Shown: positions 9,273 to 18,190 of the stretch, in pieces | Position numbering within the stretch: the stretch's first letter is position 1 | Layout of the letters: each line of letters opens with the position of its first letter | Source: an uncultured Treponema sp. | GTDB taxonomy: Bacteria > Spirochaetota > Spirochaetia > Treponematales > Treponemataceae | Length of the DNA: 64,000 bases | Direction: 5' to 3' | Assembly: GCA_910584475.1 (NCBI GenBank) | Contig: CAJUBD010000002.1 | Span: 168,019-232,018 of the forward strand | Program-made: the position numbers and the translations under genes | The notes under the pieces: generated by a model | The model's database searches: none | Seen by the model: only the letters and a program-made list of their open reading frames with translations | Told to the model about the DNA's origin: nothing

Positions 9273-10439
9273 TCAATTGAAAACATAAAATGTCGTGTTC
9301 AATTTTCCCGCTTTCAAACTTTTCAAAAGCGGCGCGTAATGCCCGAGACATTTTTGGAATTCCCTGTGCGACGTGATGAAGCCCATTTGCCAATTCGGGA
9401 AATTTTCAAAAAGGCAAGACATTTCCTTGTAAAGGATTTCGGCCTGTGCCGAGTCGCCCAAACGCTCGCCGTAAGGCGGATTGGAAAGCAGCAAACCTTG
9501 CGGATAAGGCGCAATCAAATCCTTGAAATCGGCGCGAACAAAATCCACTCGCTTTATTTTCGCGTCGCTGCCGATTGACTGCAAAGCGCGTCCAACCATG
9601 ACGCATGCGCGTTCCACATTTTGCTTGGCGTTTTCGATTGCGCCTTCGTCAATGTCGCTTCCCGTAATTCGGATTTCAACGTCAGTTCGAATTTTTTCCG
9701 CTTCAATTCTGCGCAATTCTTCCGCGCGCTTTTTGTTGAAAAAAGGCAAATTTTCAATCGCGAAATTTCTTCCCAAGCCCGGCGCGACATCGCAAGCGTA
9801 AAACAAGGCTTCGATTGGAATCGTGCCCGAACCGCAGAACGGATCATGCAAAGGAGTTTTCCTGCGCCACAACATCATCTGCAAAAGAATCGCCGCCATA
9901 GTTTCGCGCATCGGAGCAAGCCCGCCCTGTGTCCGATAACCGCGCTTGTGAAGCGGCTGCCCCGAAAGGTCTAGCAGAACTTGTACGCGATCGTTTTCGA
10001 CATAAATGCGAACATCGCTTTGCGCGCCAGTTTCAGGCAGAACGTTCATCCGCCAAACTTCGCCAAGTTTTTTGTAAATCGCCTTTTGCGCCATCGCCTG
10101 AATCGTGTGTTCGGATTCGAGACGGCTTTTGTAAACGCGAACTTTGTCCACGACTACGCGCGAATCTTTTTTAAAATAGTTCTGCCACGGCGCGGCGTAA
10201 ATTCCGTCGAAAAGCAAATCGAAATTGTCGGCAGGAAATTCCGTTACTTCCAAAAAAACGCGGTCGGCGGTGCGCAGGCACAAATTGGCGAGAAAAAGCG
10301 AATCGCTGTCGCCCAAAAACGCCACGCGCCCCGGAACTTTTTCCGCGCTCGAAGCGGCGAGTTTGTAGCCAAGATGCTTTATTTCATTGCCCAAAATTTT
10401 TTCCGCGCCCACCGCGCACAAAGCCACAAGATTGTACAT
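9273..10439 (-). CDS. rlmL: THUMP-domain 23S rRNA guanine-N2-methyltransferase (RlmL/YpsC-like)
   Basis: 388 aa. An N-terminal ferredoxin-like/THUMP region binds RNA. It is followed by a class I SAM methyltransferase with HDPFCGSGTIPIEALFYA (SAM loop), GSDIDEGAIENAKQN (acidic residue) and the catalytic SNPPYGERLG. This architecture matches the m2G2445 methyltransferase half of RlmL. It lacks the RlmK half, as is usual outside gamma-proteobacteria. The start has no Shine-Dalgarno sequence and sits 6 nt behind TACACT. Confidence 0.85.
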   Translation of the reverse strand: MYNLVALCAVGAEKILGNEIKHLGYKLAASSAEKVPGRVAFLGDSDSLFLANLCLRTADRVFLEVTEFPADNFDLLFDGIYAAPWQNYFKKDSRVVVDKVRVYKSRLESEHTIQAMAQKAIYKKLGEVWRMNVLPETGAQSDVRIYVENDRVQVLLDLSGQPLHKRGYRTQGGLAPMRETMAAILLQMMLWRRKTPLHDPFCGSGTIPIEALFYACDVAPGLGRNFAIENLPFFNKKRAEELRRIEAEKIRTDVEIRITGSDIDEGAIENAKQNVERACVMVGRALQSIGSDAKIKRVDFVRADFKDLIAPYPQGLLLSNPPYGERLGDSAQAEILYKEMSCLFENFPNWQMGFITSHREFQKCLGHYAPLLKSLKAGKLNTTFYVFN

Positions 10440-10445
10440 AATTTG

Positions 10446-10451
10446 AGTGTA
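10446..10451 (-). promoter_or_regulatory. -10 box of leaderless rlmL promoter
   Basis: TACACT on the minus strand, 6 nt before the ATG at 10439. The -35 region is weak. Confidence 0.5.
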
Positions 10452-10500
10452 GCATTTTTTCGCGATTTAGGCTAGAGGGACTCGCGGGGCATTTGCATTG

Positions 10501-10893
10501 TCAAGGAAATTGTTTGACGAGCGATTCCACCCAATACTGGATTCTCTTGGCATTGGCGATTGCAAAACTGACATCATTTTGACTCGTAACCAATTGAAAT
10601 GGATAGCGAGCCTTTACGCCATACTTTGTGAGTGCGGCGCATGCTCTGTAAATATCATCTGAAACATCAATGGAATCCTGCAAAACTTCCGCCAAAAAAG
10701 TCAGGTCATGAGTTTTTTCAATTGGTTTTTGAAAATAAACGAAAGTAGCCTTCAAATACTTTTCAGCAGATTGCTGACAATGGTAGCATATTATTTCAAG
10801 CGGCTTGGGACGCATCGTCGCCTCAATATGAATCGCCGTATCCAAATCCATTTTCGCAAATTTCATCCATTCGAACACATTTTCTTCATGCAT
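10501..10893 (-). CDS. HEPN-domain protein (partner of MNT nucleotidyltransferase)
   Basis: 130 aa HEPN protein of the PF05168 kind: helical, with MDLDTAIHIEA, the CYHCQQSAEKYLKA helix, KTHDLTFLAE and a RYP motif near the end. Many HEPN proteins are RNases, but the R-x4-6-H active site of HepT toxins is not evident here, so this may be the non-nuclease type. The start overlaps the stop of the MNT gene by 8 nt, so the two are translationally coupled, as in HEPN/MNT modules. Confidence 0.82.
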   Translation of the reverse strand: MHEENVFEWMKFAKMDLDTAIHIEATMRPKPLEIICYHCQQSAEKYLKATFVYFQKPIEKTHDLTFLAEVLQDSIDVSDDIYRACAALTKYGVKARYPFQLVTSQNDVSFAIANAKRIQYWVESLVKQFP

Positions 10894-11194
10894 ATAAAAC
10901 TATTCCTTCGTTGGAAACCGTTCTTTCAAGCGTGTCCATTTTTGCACGACGCTCAAAGTTAGACATTGTGTCCACCACAAAATCCACGGGGCGACGTTTC
11001 AACCCCCGCAAAGACATATATGCTTTTGTGAAAACTTCGTTCAAATCCTGCGTATTATCTGGCATTACGATGTAAAAATCATAGTCGCTTTGCGCATTGA
11101 ATGAGCCACGCGCATAAGAACCAAAAAGATACAACTTTTCTGGTTTGAGTTGCTCGAAAATCCTGTCTTTTATAGCGATGATTTCGTCATTCAT
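10886..11194 (-). CDS. Minimal nucleotidyltransferase (MNT), HEPN partner
   Basis: 102 aa. The DNA polymerase beta-type core is visible: LYLFGSYARGSFNAQSDYDF supplies the G-S-x-A-R-G and D-x-D metal ligands, and RRPVDFVVD supplies the third carboxylate. In studied pairs the MNT antitoxin inactivates the HEPN toxin by adding AMP to it; that is family knowledge, not shown here. First gene of the pair; a weak ribosome site (GGAGAATTTT) precedes ATG. Confidence 0.85.
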   Translation of the reverse strand: MNDEIIAIKDRIFEQLKPEKLYLFGSYARGSFNAQSDYDFYIVMPDNTQDLNEVFTKAYMSLRGLKRRPVDFVVDTMSNFERRAKMDTLERTVSNEGIVLYA

Positions 11195-11378
11195 AAAATT
11201 CTCCGACTAAAGGACTTGTGAACATTTTATTGCATTTTTGGCGCAATGTCAATTTTATTTCAATGTTTTTGTCAATTTAATAGAAAAAATTCGCAAATCA
11301 ATCCCGCAATTTCTTTCGCAAAAAAATTTCCATTCACACGCATTTTTTCCTTGAAAAAAATTTGATTTTGGGTTATCT

Positions 11379-11384
11379 TATAAT
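11379..11384 (+). promoter_or_regulatory. -10 box of the pfkA promoter
   Basis: A consensus TATAAT, followed by a leader of about 48 nt that carries AAAGGAG before the ATG. No -35 at 16-18 bp spacing is convincing. Confidence 0.45.
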
Positions 11385-11439
11385 ATAAGACCAAAAAACG
11401 CGCAAATATTTTGCCGCGATTTTGTGCAAAGGAGTTTTT

Positions 11440-12834
11440 ATGGCAGAAAAAAAATTCGATTTTACGATAGAAGAACTTGGATCTTGCAAATTCGATTCGC
11501 CGATTGAACTTTCCAATGTGGTGGGCGACCACAAAGCGAATTATGTCAAGGACAATTCTTTTGTACGCAACGACATAAAAGTTTATGACAAAAATCAGCC
11601 CGACGATTTGACCGTGGCGAACCTTTTGCAAAAGGCAGGTCCTCGCGAAAAAATTTATTTTGACCCGAAAACCGTAAACGCCGGAATTTGCACTTGCGGC
11701 GGACTTTGTCCCGGGCTTAACGACGTGATTCGCGCGATCGTGCGATGCCTGTGGAAACGCTACGGCGTGCATTCGATTCACGGATTCCAATTCGGTTATC
11801 AAGGCTTTTTCGAGGAAAACGGCTATGACACGATTATGCTCGATCCGTACAATGTTGACGAAATTCATAAAATCGGCGGATCGTTTTTGGGGACAAGCCG
11901 AGGCGGCGGACAGCGCGTCGGAGAAATTGTCGACACAATCGTAAAAAAGCACATAAACATGCTTTTCATAATCGGCGGAGACGGCACTCAACGCGGCGCG
12001 CTCGACATTGCGAATGAAGTCGCAAGGCGGGGATTGGAAATTTCCGTCATCGGAATTCCAAAAACCGTCGACAATGACTTGCAATTCATCGACCGCTCTT
12101 TTGGATTTGAAACTGCCGTCCAAAAGGCGAAGGATGCCGTGGCATCAATTCACATGGAAGCGCATTCCCAGATAAACGGAATCGGCTTGGTAAAATTGAT
12201 GGGGCGCGAATCAGGCTTCATCGCGACGGCGACGGCTCTCGCTTCGCACGAAACGAATTTCTGCCTCATTCCAGAAGTGCCGTTTGATTTGCAAGGACCG
12301 AACGGACTTTTGCACCATCTTGAAGTTCGCCTCGAAAAACGCCATCATGCCGTGATTGTCGTGGCGGAAGGCGCGGGACAGGAATTGCTTTCAAAGACGA
12401 ATCAAAAGGACGCTTCGGGTAACATCAAGCTCGCCGACATCGGAACTTATTTGCGCGATGAAATCACGAAATATTTCAAGGAAAAGGACATCCAAATTAA
12501 CTTGAAATACATCGATCCGGGCTACCAAGTGCGCGCTGCGGTGACAAACGCCAACGATTCGATTTACTGCGAGCGACTTGGCAACAATGCCGTCCACGCG
12601 GCGATGGCTGGAAAAACGAAAATGGTCGTGGGGCTTGTTCACGATGAATATGTCCATTTGCCAATCCAAATGGTGACTGCGCAACGAAATGTCGTAGATC
12701 CTGAAGGCGCGTTCTGGCGTGACGCTTTGGATGCCACTGGCCAGCCGATTCTTATGGTGAACGATGTGGCCGCCGCAAAAGAACGAATTGCGCAAGCGAT
12801 TGTCGATGCCGGAAAAAAGCCTGCAGAAAAATAG
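11440..12834 (+). CDS. pfkA: 6-phosphofructokinase (GGDG/PKTVDND clade)
   Basis: 464 aa from the ATG at 11440, which has AAAGGAG 6 nt upstream; the upstream in-frame TTG/ATG are ignored. It phosphorylates fructose 6-phosphate in glycolysis. GICTCGGLCPGLNDVIRA is the first nucleotide loop and IIGGDGTQRG the phosphate site. PKTVDNDLQFIDRSFGFETA is the substrate loop and MGRESGFIA the sugar-binding motif. The Gly in GGDG points to ATP rather than pyrophosphate as donor, while the Lys in PKTVDND is the residue found in PPi enzymes and in ATP enzymes of the trypanosome/plant/spirochaete clade. I favour ATP. Confidence 0.88.
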   Translation: MAEKKFDFTIEELGSCKFDSPIELSNVVGDHKANYVKDNSFVRNDIKVYDKNQPDDLTVANLLQKAGPREKIYFDPKTVNAGICTCGGLCPGLNDVIRAIVRCLWKRYGVHSIHGFQFGYQGFFEENGYDTIMLDPYNVDEIHKIGGSFLGTSRGGGQRVGEIVDTIVKKHINMLFIIGGDGTQRGALDIANEVARRGLEISVIGIPKTVDNDLQFIDRSFGFETAVQKAKDAVASIHMEAHSQINGIGLVKLMGRESGFIATATALASHETNFCLIPEVPFDLQGPNGLLHHLEVRLEKRHHAVIVVAEGAGQELLSKTNQKDASGNIKLADIGTYLRDEITKYFKEKDIQINLKYIDPGYQVRAAVTNANDSIYCERLGNNAVHAAMAGKTKMVVGLVHDEYVHLPIQMVTAQRNVVDPEGAFWRDALDATGQPILMVNDVAAAKERIAQAIVDAGKKPAEK

Positions 12835-13175
12835 AGTCAAGATTTAGACATTGAGGCGACGGAAAATTCAAACAGTTGCGATTCGGAATTAGACGCAGAT
12901 TCTCACGGCGCGTGAGCGACGGCGTAAAATAAAATTCTCGATATGAAAACGGCGATAGTCGTATGAGCGCAAATAAAAAAGATAGGACACAGATTTGCAA
13001 AGCGTAAAATTATGAATTGTATAAAATCTGCGTCTTACCTGTGCTGATATGTTGCTCTGTTCCGTTTCGTTATTAGGAAATTTATTTACATCGCCACTTT
13101 TGTGGTGTGCAATCTGCGTTTATCCGCGTCAAATTATTTTATGCGACAGAATTCAATTTAGGATGAAATTTCAAG
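12835..13175 (+). other. Intergenic region between pfkA and dnaX
   Basis: 341 bp with no gene I can support and no member of the hairpin family. The dnaX start has only a weak GGATG upstream. Confidence 0.5.
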
Positions 13176-14915
13176 ATGGCTTACGAAGTAACAGCTACGC
13201 GCCGCCGTCCGCAAAAATTCGAGGATTTAATCGGTCAAGAATTTGTGGCGGCGACGCTTAAAAATTCTATACAAAGCGGAAAAATCGCCCACGCTTATCT
13301 CTTTTCTGGGCCGCGCGGTTGTGGAAAAACTTCCACGGCGCGGATTTTCGCGAAGGCTTTAAATTGCCAAAACGGACCGACGCCAACACCTTGCGGAGAG
13401 TGCGACGCCTGCCGTGAAATCACGAAAGGCTCAAGTCTCGATGTAATCGAAATTGACGGCGCGTCCAACACGAGCGTGAACGACGTTCGGCAAATCAAGG
13501 ATGAAGTTCAGTTTCCGCCGAATTCTTCGCGCTACAAAATCTACATCATCGACGAAGTTCATATGCTTTCTACAAGCGCATTCAACGCGCTTCTAAAAAC
13601 AATCGAAGAACCGCCCGAATATGTCGTGTTTATTTTTGCCACGACGGAACTGCAAAAAGTTCCAGCCACGATAAAAAGCCGCTGCCAGCAATTCAACTTT
13701 CGGCTTGTCGCCATCGAAAAAATCAAAGAGCAACTAGCGGCGGCGGCGGCGGAAATCGGAATCCAAGCGGATGACGAAGCTTTGTATTGGATTGCGCGCG
13801 AATCCACAGGCTCGATGCGCGACGCATACACTTTGTTCGACCAAGTGGCGGCGTTCAGCGAAAATCACATCACTTACGAAAAAATCCGCGACAAACTCGG
13901 ACTTGTCGGCACGGAAAGATTGAACGCGGTTTTTGAAGAATGCGCGGCGCAAAATGTGGGCTGTGTTCAGGAAAGGCTCGAAGAATTTTTGCAGGCAGGA
14001 ATTTCCATCGAGCAGCTCATCACGAACAGCGCGGATTATTTGCGAAGCCTTTTGCTCGTGAAAAACGGAATCACAAAAGAATCGCTTTTGGGACAAGACG
14101 CGGCGCGTTTCAGCCAAAAAGTTTTGTCGGCGTGGAACAGCGTCCAGCTTGAACGCGCGCTTTCAATTTTCTTGCAACTTTATCGCGACGTCCGATATTC
14201 ACTTTCGCCTCGCTATGAAATTGACTTGGCGTTCAGTAGGCTTTGCTGGCTTTCAGAATATGTTTCGCCCGCGGAAGTAAAGCAGGCGGTGGACAAAGCT
14301 CGCGACCTTTTGGAAAGTCCGCCGCAAAATGTGGCGCAGAAAACACAAAACGGAACGCCGCAATCTTTTAGCGGTGGCGCGGAAAATGCGCAGAGCGGCG
14401 CGCCTAAAGAATTCCACTTTGCGCCATTGAATGTTTCTCAAAATTCCAATTCGCAGAATTTGGATTCCGAAAATTATGCGGAAAGAAATTCGATCGGACA
14501 GAATTTTTCGTCACAAAATTCATTTCAAATTTCATCGGAACAAAAACAACCGGAAAATTCGTCTCGGCAGGAATTCGTCAAAAACATTCCGATTGACAAT
14601 TCACTTCAAGGCAGGGCGATTGCCGCGATTTTACTCGAGGACGAAGTTTTGGCTTCGCTTTTGAAGAACACGAAAAATTGGCGGGCGAGCGACGAAACAA
14701 TTTTTGCTGAAGCTGTAGACGAATTCCAAAAAAATCAAATCGACTCGAAAATCCAAGTCATAAACAAGGCGATTTCTGGCGCGCTAGGAAAGGACTATTC
14801 TTTTCAAACGCAAGTAGTCACGGCGGAAGAGCAAAATTCGCACGCGGAAATTCCGCAAGTCGTGAACACAGTTTGCAAAGTTTTCAAAGGAACAATTACG
14901 GGAGGAAAAATATGA
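13176..14915 (+). CDS. dnaX: DNA polymerase III subunit gamma/tau
   Basis: 579 aa clamp-loader ATPase. AAA+ core: GPRGCGKTSTARIFAKALNC (Walker A), the four-cysteine zinc module (C-x8-C-x2-C pattern around residues 64-79), IYIIDEVHMLS (Walker B), FATTELQKVPATIKSRCQQF (sensor/SRC motif). Domain III follows, then a low-complexity Asn/Gln/Ser-rich linker (about residues 395-480) and a short tau-like tail. It is first in the classic dnaX-ybaB-recR operon and overlaps ybaB by 4 nt (ATGA). Confidence 0.96.
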   Translation: MAYEVTATRRRPQKFEDLIGQEFVAATLKNSIQSGKIAHAYLFSGPRGCGKTSTARIFAKALNCQNGPTPTPCGECDACREITKGSSLDVIEIDGASNTSVNDVRQIKDEVQFPPNSSRYKIYIIDEVHMLSTSAFNALLKTIEEPPEYVVFIFATTELQKVPATIKSRCQQFNFRLVAIEKIKEQLAAAAAEIGIQADDEALYWIARESTGSMRDAYTLFDQVAAFSENHITYEKIRDKLGLVGTERLNAVFEECAAQNVGCVQERLEEFLQAGISIEQLITNSADYLRSLLLVKNGITKESLLGQDAARFSQKVLSAWNSVQLERALSIFLQLYRDVRYSLSPRYEIDLAFSRLCWLSEYVSPAEVKQAVDKARDLLESPPQNVAQKTQNGTPQSFSGGAENAQSGAPKEFHFAPLNVSQNSNSQNLDSENYAERNSIGQNFSSQNSFQISSEQKQPENSSRQEFVKNIPIDNSLQGRAIAAILLEDEVLASLLKNTKNWRASDETIFAEAVDEFQKNQIDSKIQVINKAISGALGKDYSFQTQVVTAEEQNSHAEIPQVVNTVCKVFKGTITGGKI

Positions 14916-15229
14916 ATCCGTTTGACGTGTTAAAAAATTTGAATATGGGATCGATGAAGGAAAATTTGGAAAAGATGCAAGGGGAACTTGTCGCCATGGA
15001 AGCCACTGGCTCTTCGGGTGGAAATATCGTCAGAGTTACGATGAACGGGAAAATGGAAATCACGCGCATCCAGCTCGATCCGATTTGCGTTGATCCGCGC
15101 GACATAAAAATGCTCGAAGATTTGATTGTGGCCGCGCACCATGACGCGATGTCAAAAATTCAAGAGCAGATAAAAGAAAAATACGGCTCGCTTCTCGGCG
15201 GAGCGAATTTTCCGGGATTAAATTTATGA
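14912..15229 (+). CDS. ybaB: YbaB/EbfC nucleoid-associated protein
   Basis: 105 aa, the usual length. GNIVRVTMNGKMEITRIQLD followed by DPRDIKMLEDLIVAAHHDA is the conserved core. These small homodimers bind DNA with tweezer-like arms. Start at 14912 chosen because GGGAGG lies just upstream and ATGA overlaps the dnaX stop; the frame is open further up. It overlaps recR by 4 nt. Confidence 0.93.
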   Translation: MNPFDVLKNLNMGSMKENLEKMQGELVAMEATGSSGGNIVRVTMNGKMEITRIQLDPICVDPRDIKMLEDLIVAAHHDAMSKIQEQIKEKYGSLLGGANFPGLNL

Positions 15230-15816
15230 ACGCAATCGAAGAACTCGTGGAAAGTTTTTCGCGGCTTCCCGGAATCGGAAAAAAGAGCGCGGGCAGAATC
15301 ACGAATTTTCTTTTGAAGGCAGACCGCGCTTATGTCGAACGATTCGCCGCGCAGATGGCTTCGCTTCAGGAAAAAATCCACCCATGTCCGATTTGCGGCA
15401 ACTGGACAGAAAAAGACCCTTGTCCGATTTGCTCCGACAATTTGCGCGACCAAAGCGTAATTTGCGTGGTGGAACAGCCTCAAGACGTTTCCACGATAGA
15501 ATCGTTCCACGAATTCAACGGGCTTTTCCATGTCTTGGGCGGCGTGATTTGCCCTGTGGAAGGAATCGGCCCTGATGAACTGAACATCGCTCCGCTAGTG
15601 CGCCGCGCAAAAGAAGGCGGCGTGCAGGAAATCATCATCGCCACGAACCCAACCGTTGACGGCGACGTGACCTCGCTTTATTTGCAGCGGATTTTGTCGC
15701 AGCAAACTTCGGCAAAAATCACGCGCCTTGCTTCCGGACTTCCTGTGGGAGGGGATTTGGAATACGCCGACCGACTCACGTTCGCACGAAGCTTTCGCGG
15801 GCGGACGGAGATTTAG
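15226..15816 (+). CDS. recR: Recombination mediator RecR
   Basis: 196 aa. Helix-hairpin-helix (RLPGIGKKSAGRI), a C4 zinc finger (CPICGNWTEKDPCPIC), a Toprim domain with GVICPVEGIGPDEL and a Walker-B-like tail. RecR works with RecO/RecF to load RecA onto gapped DNA. Third gene of dnaX-ybaB-recR, with an ATGA overlap. Confidence 0.95.
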   Translation: MNAIEELVESFSRLPGIGKKSAGRITNFLLKADRAYVERFAAQMASLQEKIHPCPICGNWTEKDPCPICSDNLRDQSVICVVEQPQDVSTIESFHEFNGLFHVLGGVICPVEGIGPDELNIAPLVRRAKEGGVQEIIIATNPTVDGDVTSLYLQRILSQQTSAKITRLASGLPVGGDLEYADRLTFARSFRGRTEI

Positions 15817-15857
15817 GAAAAGCAGAGTTGAGAATGCAAAATTGAAAATTGTAATGG

Positions 15858-16547
15858 TCAAACTGAACAATCGTTAAAAAATTTCATTACATTTATAAAA
15901 GAATTTATTGTCCTTGACAGATATTTTTCATTGTGGTCATTTTCATGCGCAGATAAATTTCCTTCTTCCCTAACATTGTCCATATCCCGCATAATTTCCC
16001 AATCCACACCCTCTATTTTCAATTTTTCCAAAGCCTCTCTTAAACAAAAATTCTTACCCAAAGAAGAAATCAAATCAGGAAAAAGAAAATTCAATTCAAC
16101 TTCCATCGCCGTCCTAAAATGAACTATTTCGGAACTTGCTTCGGAATCGATTCGCGACAAAGCGGAAATCCCAAGATAGCGGCATTCGTCAAGCAAGTTT
16201 GCGAAAGTGTGCATCGTGTGAAAAGAATCCCATTGCAACTTGTAGAATTTTCCATAGCCCGCAGAATCAAAATGCGTGGAATTCCTCTCAATTCGATTTA
16301 TCGCGAATCCCGCGACATCTTTCCAATGCGGAACAGGAAAAAGTTCTTGCGCCTTTTTGTAATTTTTGATTGCCGCGTCATCAAGCTCAAGAGTTTCGTA
16401 GGCTTCGCCCATTTCGTAGAAAACCATTCCATCGTTTGAATATTTTTCAAGCAAAGGAGCAAATGAGTTCGCGGACGAATCTTTTGCCAAAACCATTTTC
16501 TGATTCGCCGAAACGGCTTCTTTCCAAATATCGCGCCAAATTGACAT
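15858..16547 (-). CDS. DUF4145-like protein with TPR-like N-terminus
   Basis: 230 aa from the ATG at 16547, which has GAGGG 8 nt upstream; an earlier ATG is too close to that site. The N-terminal half contains a tetratricopeptide-like helix pair (MVFYEMGEAYETLELDDAAI, then KNYKKAQELFP). The C-terminal half has RTAMEVELNFLFPDL..LGKNFCLREALEKL and REEGNLSAHENDHN, resembling the DUF4145 pattern (a HEPN-like helical domain with an Asn/His signature). DUF4145 proteins often sit in defence islands; this one borders the accessory region at 16.5-19 kb. Function unknown. Confidence 0.6.
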   Translation of the reverse strand: MSIWRDIWKEAVSANQKMVLAKDSSANSFAPLLEKYSNDGMVFYEMGEAYETLELDDAAIKNYKKAQELFPVPHWKDVAGFAINRIERNSTHFDSAGYGKFYKLQWDSFHTMHTFANLLDECRYLGISALSRIDSEASSEIVHFRTAMEVELNFLFPDLISSLGKNFCLREALEKLKIEGVDWEIMRDMDNVREEGNLSAHENDHNEKYLSRTINSFINVMKFFNDCSV

Positions 16548-16591
16548 AAGCATTTCCCTCACTGATTGCTTATAATTTTATGAAACAGTTT

Positions 16592-16801
16592 TTAAATTAT
16601 TCCAAAATGTTTTAATGCAGCTTTTATACATTCACTCTTGCTCTTAGGACATGGGTTTGTCCTCTCATTTTGTGAAATCCTGTTTAGTGCTTTGCGCATT
16701 TTTATTCCGCATTGTTCCTTTATGTCGGCGATCCAACAAGTTTTTACACTCGTATTATATGTTTCTTTGATATAATTTTGAATTTGTTTATATGTAGTCA
16801 T
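16592..16801 (-). CDS. Small conserved hypothetical protein
   Basis: 69 aa, start ATG with GGGAG 5 nt upstream. The pattern YKQIQNYIKETYNTSVKTCW, IADIKEQCG, NRISQNERTNPCP and IKAALKHFGII matches a small conserved family that I recall from mobile and restriction-linked loci. No function is known to me. Confidence 0.6.
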   Translation of the reverse strand: MTTYKQIQNYIKETYNTSVKTCWIADIKEQCGIKMRKALNRISQNERTNPCPKSKSECIKAALKHFGII

Positions 16802-16891
16802 AAAAACTCCCAAAAAAAGAATGGCAAAAGAATTAATCCTTCACCTTCAGCAGCAAGCTTGAAACAAGTTCCTGGTTTTCTAAATATTATC

Positions 16892-17080
16892 CTATGCCAA
16901 TTGATAAAGTTGGCTTCTTGTGCCATCTATTGAAACAGGCTTCTGGCCGTTAACATATATGATCGTGCGATTTCCAAACTGCCGAACCATTCCTACGCGC
17001 CCTCTGAATTCTATCTTCTCGCCGCAAACTATCGCAGTTGTCCCAACCAACATAACTAAAACCAACAACATCTTCTTCAT
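16892..17080 (-). CDS. Small secreted protein, paralogue of 17669-18013
   Basis: 62 aa. A clear signal peptide (MKKMLLVLVMLVGTTAIVCG) is followed by a short beta-rich body, GRVGMVRQFGNRTIIYVNGQ then KPVSID. The same pattern (RLGRIMGTRTWIYENGKEPVS) occurs in the gene at 17669, so the two are paralogues. The shorter one may be a truncated copy. Confidence 0.5.
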   Translation of the reverse strand: MKKMLLVLVMLVGTTAIVCGEKIEFRGRVGMVRQFGNRTIIYVNGQKPVSIDGTRSQLYQLA

Positions 17081-17145
17081 ATATTCTTCCTTATATGGTA
17101 TATGATATGCAAATTACATCTTATGTAACCATATTCGCCACATAA

Positions 17146-17466
17146 TTATTTTTCTAAATTTTCCAAATATCTTATAGTCGCAATTATGTATGTAGTCTTG
17201 TTGTTATTGTTTCTAAGTTCAGCTCTAGTAATATTACCATTTTTATATTTATCCCAAACATCAAAAACTTCTTCGAATTGCGTTTTGGACACTTTTTGTA
17301 TGTTTTCGGCAGTAGGAGAATCATAACTGATGCTGTCCTGCATAATCTCAGAAATTTTAAATTCCTTTGTTCGTATGTTTCCAGAAACAGACCAATTTGG
17401 AATCACGTCGTCGACATTCAATTTTTCCTGGCAAAGTTGCCAGAATGCGTCAAACTTTAATTTCAT
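17146..17466 (-). CDS. Small hypothetical protein (restriction-associated type)
   Basis: 106 aa with a strong ribosome site (GGAGG, 9 nt spacing). The C-terminal KTQFEEVFDVWDKYKNGNIT followed by RAEL and TTYIIATIRYLE is a pattern I associate with small proteins and C-terminal domains near restriction enzymes. That link is from memory and unverified. Lies among accessory genes. Confidence 0.5.
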   Translation of the reverse strand: MKLKFDAFWQLCQEKLNVDDVIPNWSVSGNIRTKEFKISEIMQDSISYDSPTAENIQKVSKTQFEEVFDVWDKYKNGNITRAELRNNNNKTTYIIATIRYLENLEK

Positions 17467-17547
17467 ATTGCAAAACCTCCTTAAATATTCAAAATCTTTT
17501 TTTCAATAATTTCATGAAAATCGCTATAATTCCGAAAATAAAAATGT

Positions 17548-17667
17548 TTAGATAATATCACTATAGAGGCAGCCTTCCTTCGTATTGGGGAAGTCATCTA
17601 TATGGTCGCGGTATGCCCGATTCAAGACGGCCTGCGCGAGCCTGACATATCCCGGATCAATTGCCAT
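17548..17667 (-). CDS. Very short ORF, possible phage-derived peptide
   Basis: 39 aa: MAIDPGYVRLAQAVLNRAYR then DHIDDFPNTKEGCLYSDII. It starts 2 nt after the stop of the 17669 gene and reads as sensible protein, in the style of small phage proteins (LAQAVLNRAYRD). Too short to assign; may be a truncated remnant. Confidence 0.4.
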   Translation of the reverse strand: MAIDPGYVRLAQAVLNRAYRDHIDDFPNTKEGCLYSDII

Positions 17668-17668
17668 C

Positions 17669-18013
17669 TTACTTCAGCTCCTCTGCTATAAAGGCCGTGT
17701 CTCGTATGAGTACATAAGTCTTCTGTGTATGCTCGCTACGCCAGCAGTATATGGTGCCATACTTATACATAGATAGCGGAACGACAACTGCCTGGGCAAA
17801 TTCGCCATATACATCGAAGCTCACTGCGGGCTCAGGATAATCTTGTCCAAGCTTGTCGGCGTCGTCCGGAGCATATGAGACAGGCTCCTTCCCGTTCTCA
17901 TATATCCATGTTCGAGTACCCATGATACGTCCCAGCCGTATGCCGTCCGCCCAAGTAAAAGCGCCCAGCATCAGCATTTCGCCAAGCACAATCTTCTTAA
18001 AAGACCACATCAT
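17669..18013 (-). CDS. Small secreted protein
   Basis: 114 aa. N-terminal signal-like segment (KKIVLGEMLMLGAFTWA) followed by the short motif shared with the 16892 gene, then an unrelated extension rich in aromatic and charged residues. The start overlaps the end of a helicase fragment by 17 nt, an arrangement expected for a compact phage or mobile operon. Function unknown. Confidence 0.5.
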   Translation of the reverse strand: MMWSFKKIVLGEMLMLGAFTWADGIRLGRIMGTRTWIYENGKEPVSYAPDDADKLGQDYPEPAVSFDVYGEFAQAVVVPLSMYKYGTIYCWRSEHTQKTYVLIRDTAFIAEELK

Positions 18014-18190
18014 CTATCTCGGTAAGCATCTGCTCCACGCTCTTGTCGCGGATATAGTCGGACAGCTGCTTCTTCTGCTTGAGGGCTACATACACCTTCA
18101 TATCAATCGTGTCATTCATAACATAGTCGATATAGAAGCAAGTCCGATGCTGCCCTGTCCTGTATATTCGCGCCTCACACGCTTCTTGTG
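17997..18190 (-). pseudogene. C-terminal remnant of a SNF2-family helicase
   Basis: The minus strand reads SQEACEARIYRTGQHRTCFY, then IDYVMNDTIDMKVYVALKQK, and ends KSVEQMLTEIDDVVF. This is motif VI of SNF2/SWI2 ATPases (Q-A-x-x-R-I-x-R-x-G-Q) with the following C-terminal helices. Everything upstream is missing: an in-frame stop and an unrelated small gene take its place. Probably the tail of a phage helicase. Confidence 0.75.

Noticed and set aside
12835..13175. A small RNA or riboswitch between pfkA and dnaX
   Set aside because: No strong hairpin, promoter plus terminator pair or known riboswitch core is visible.
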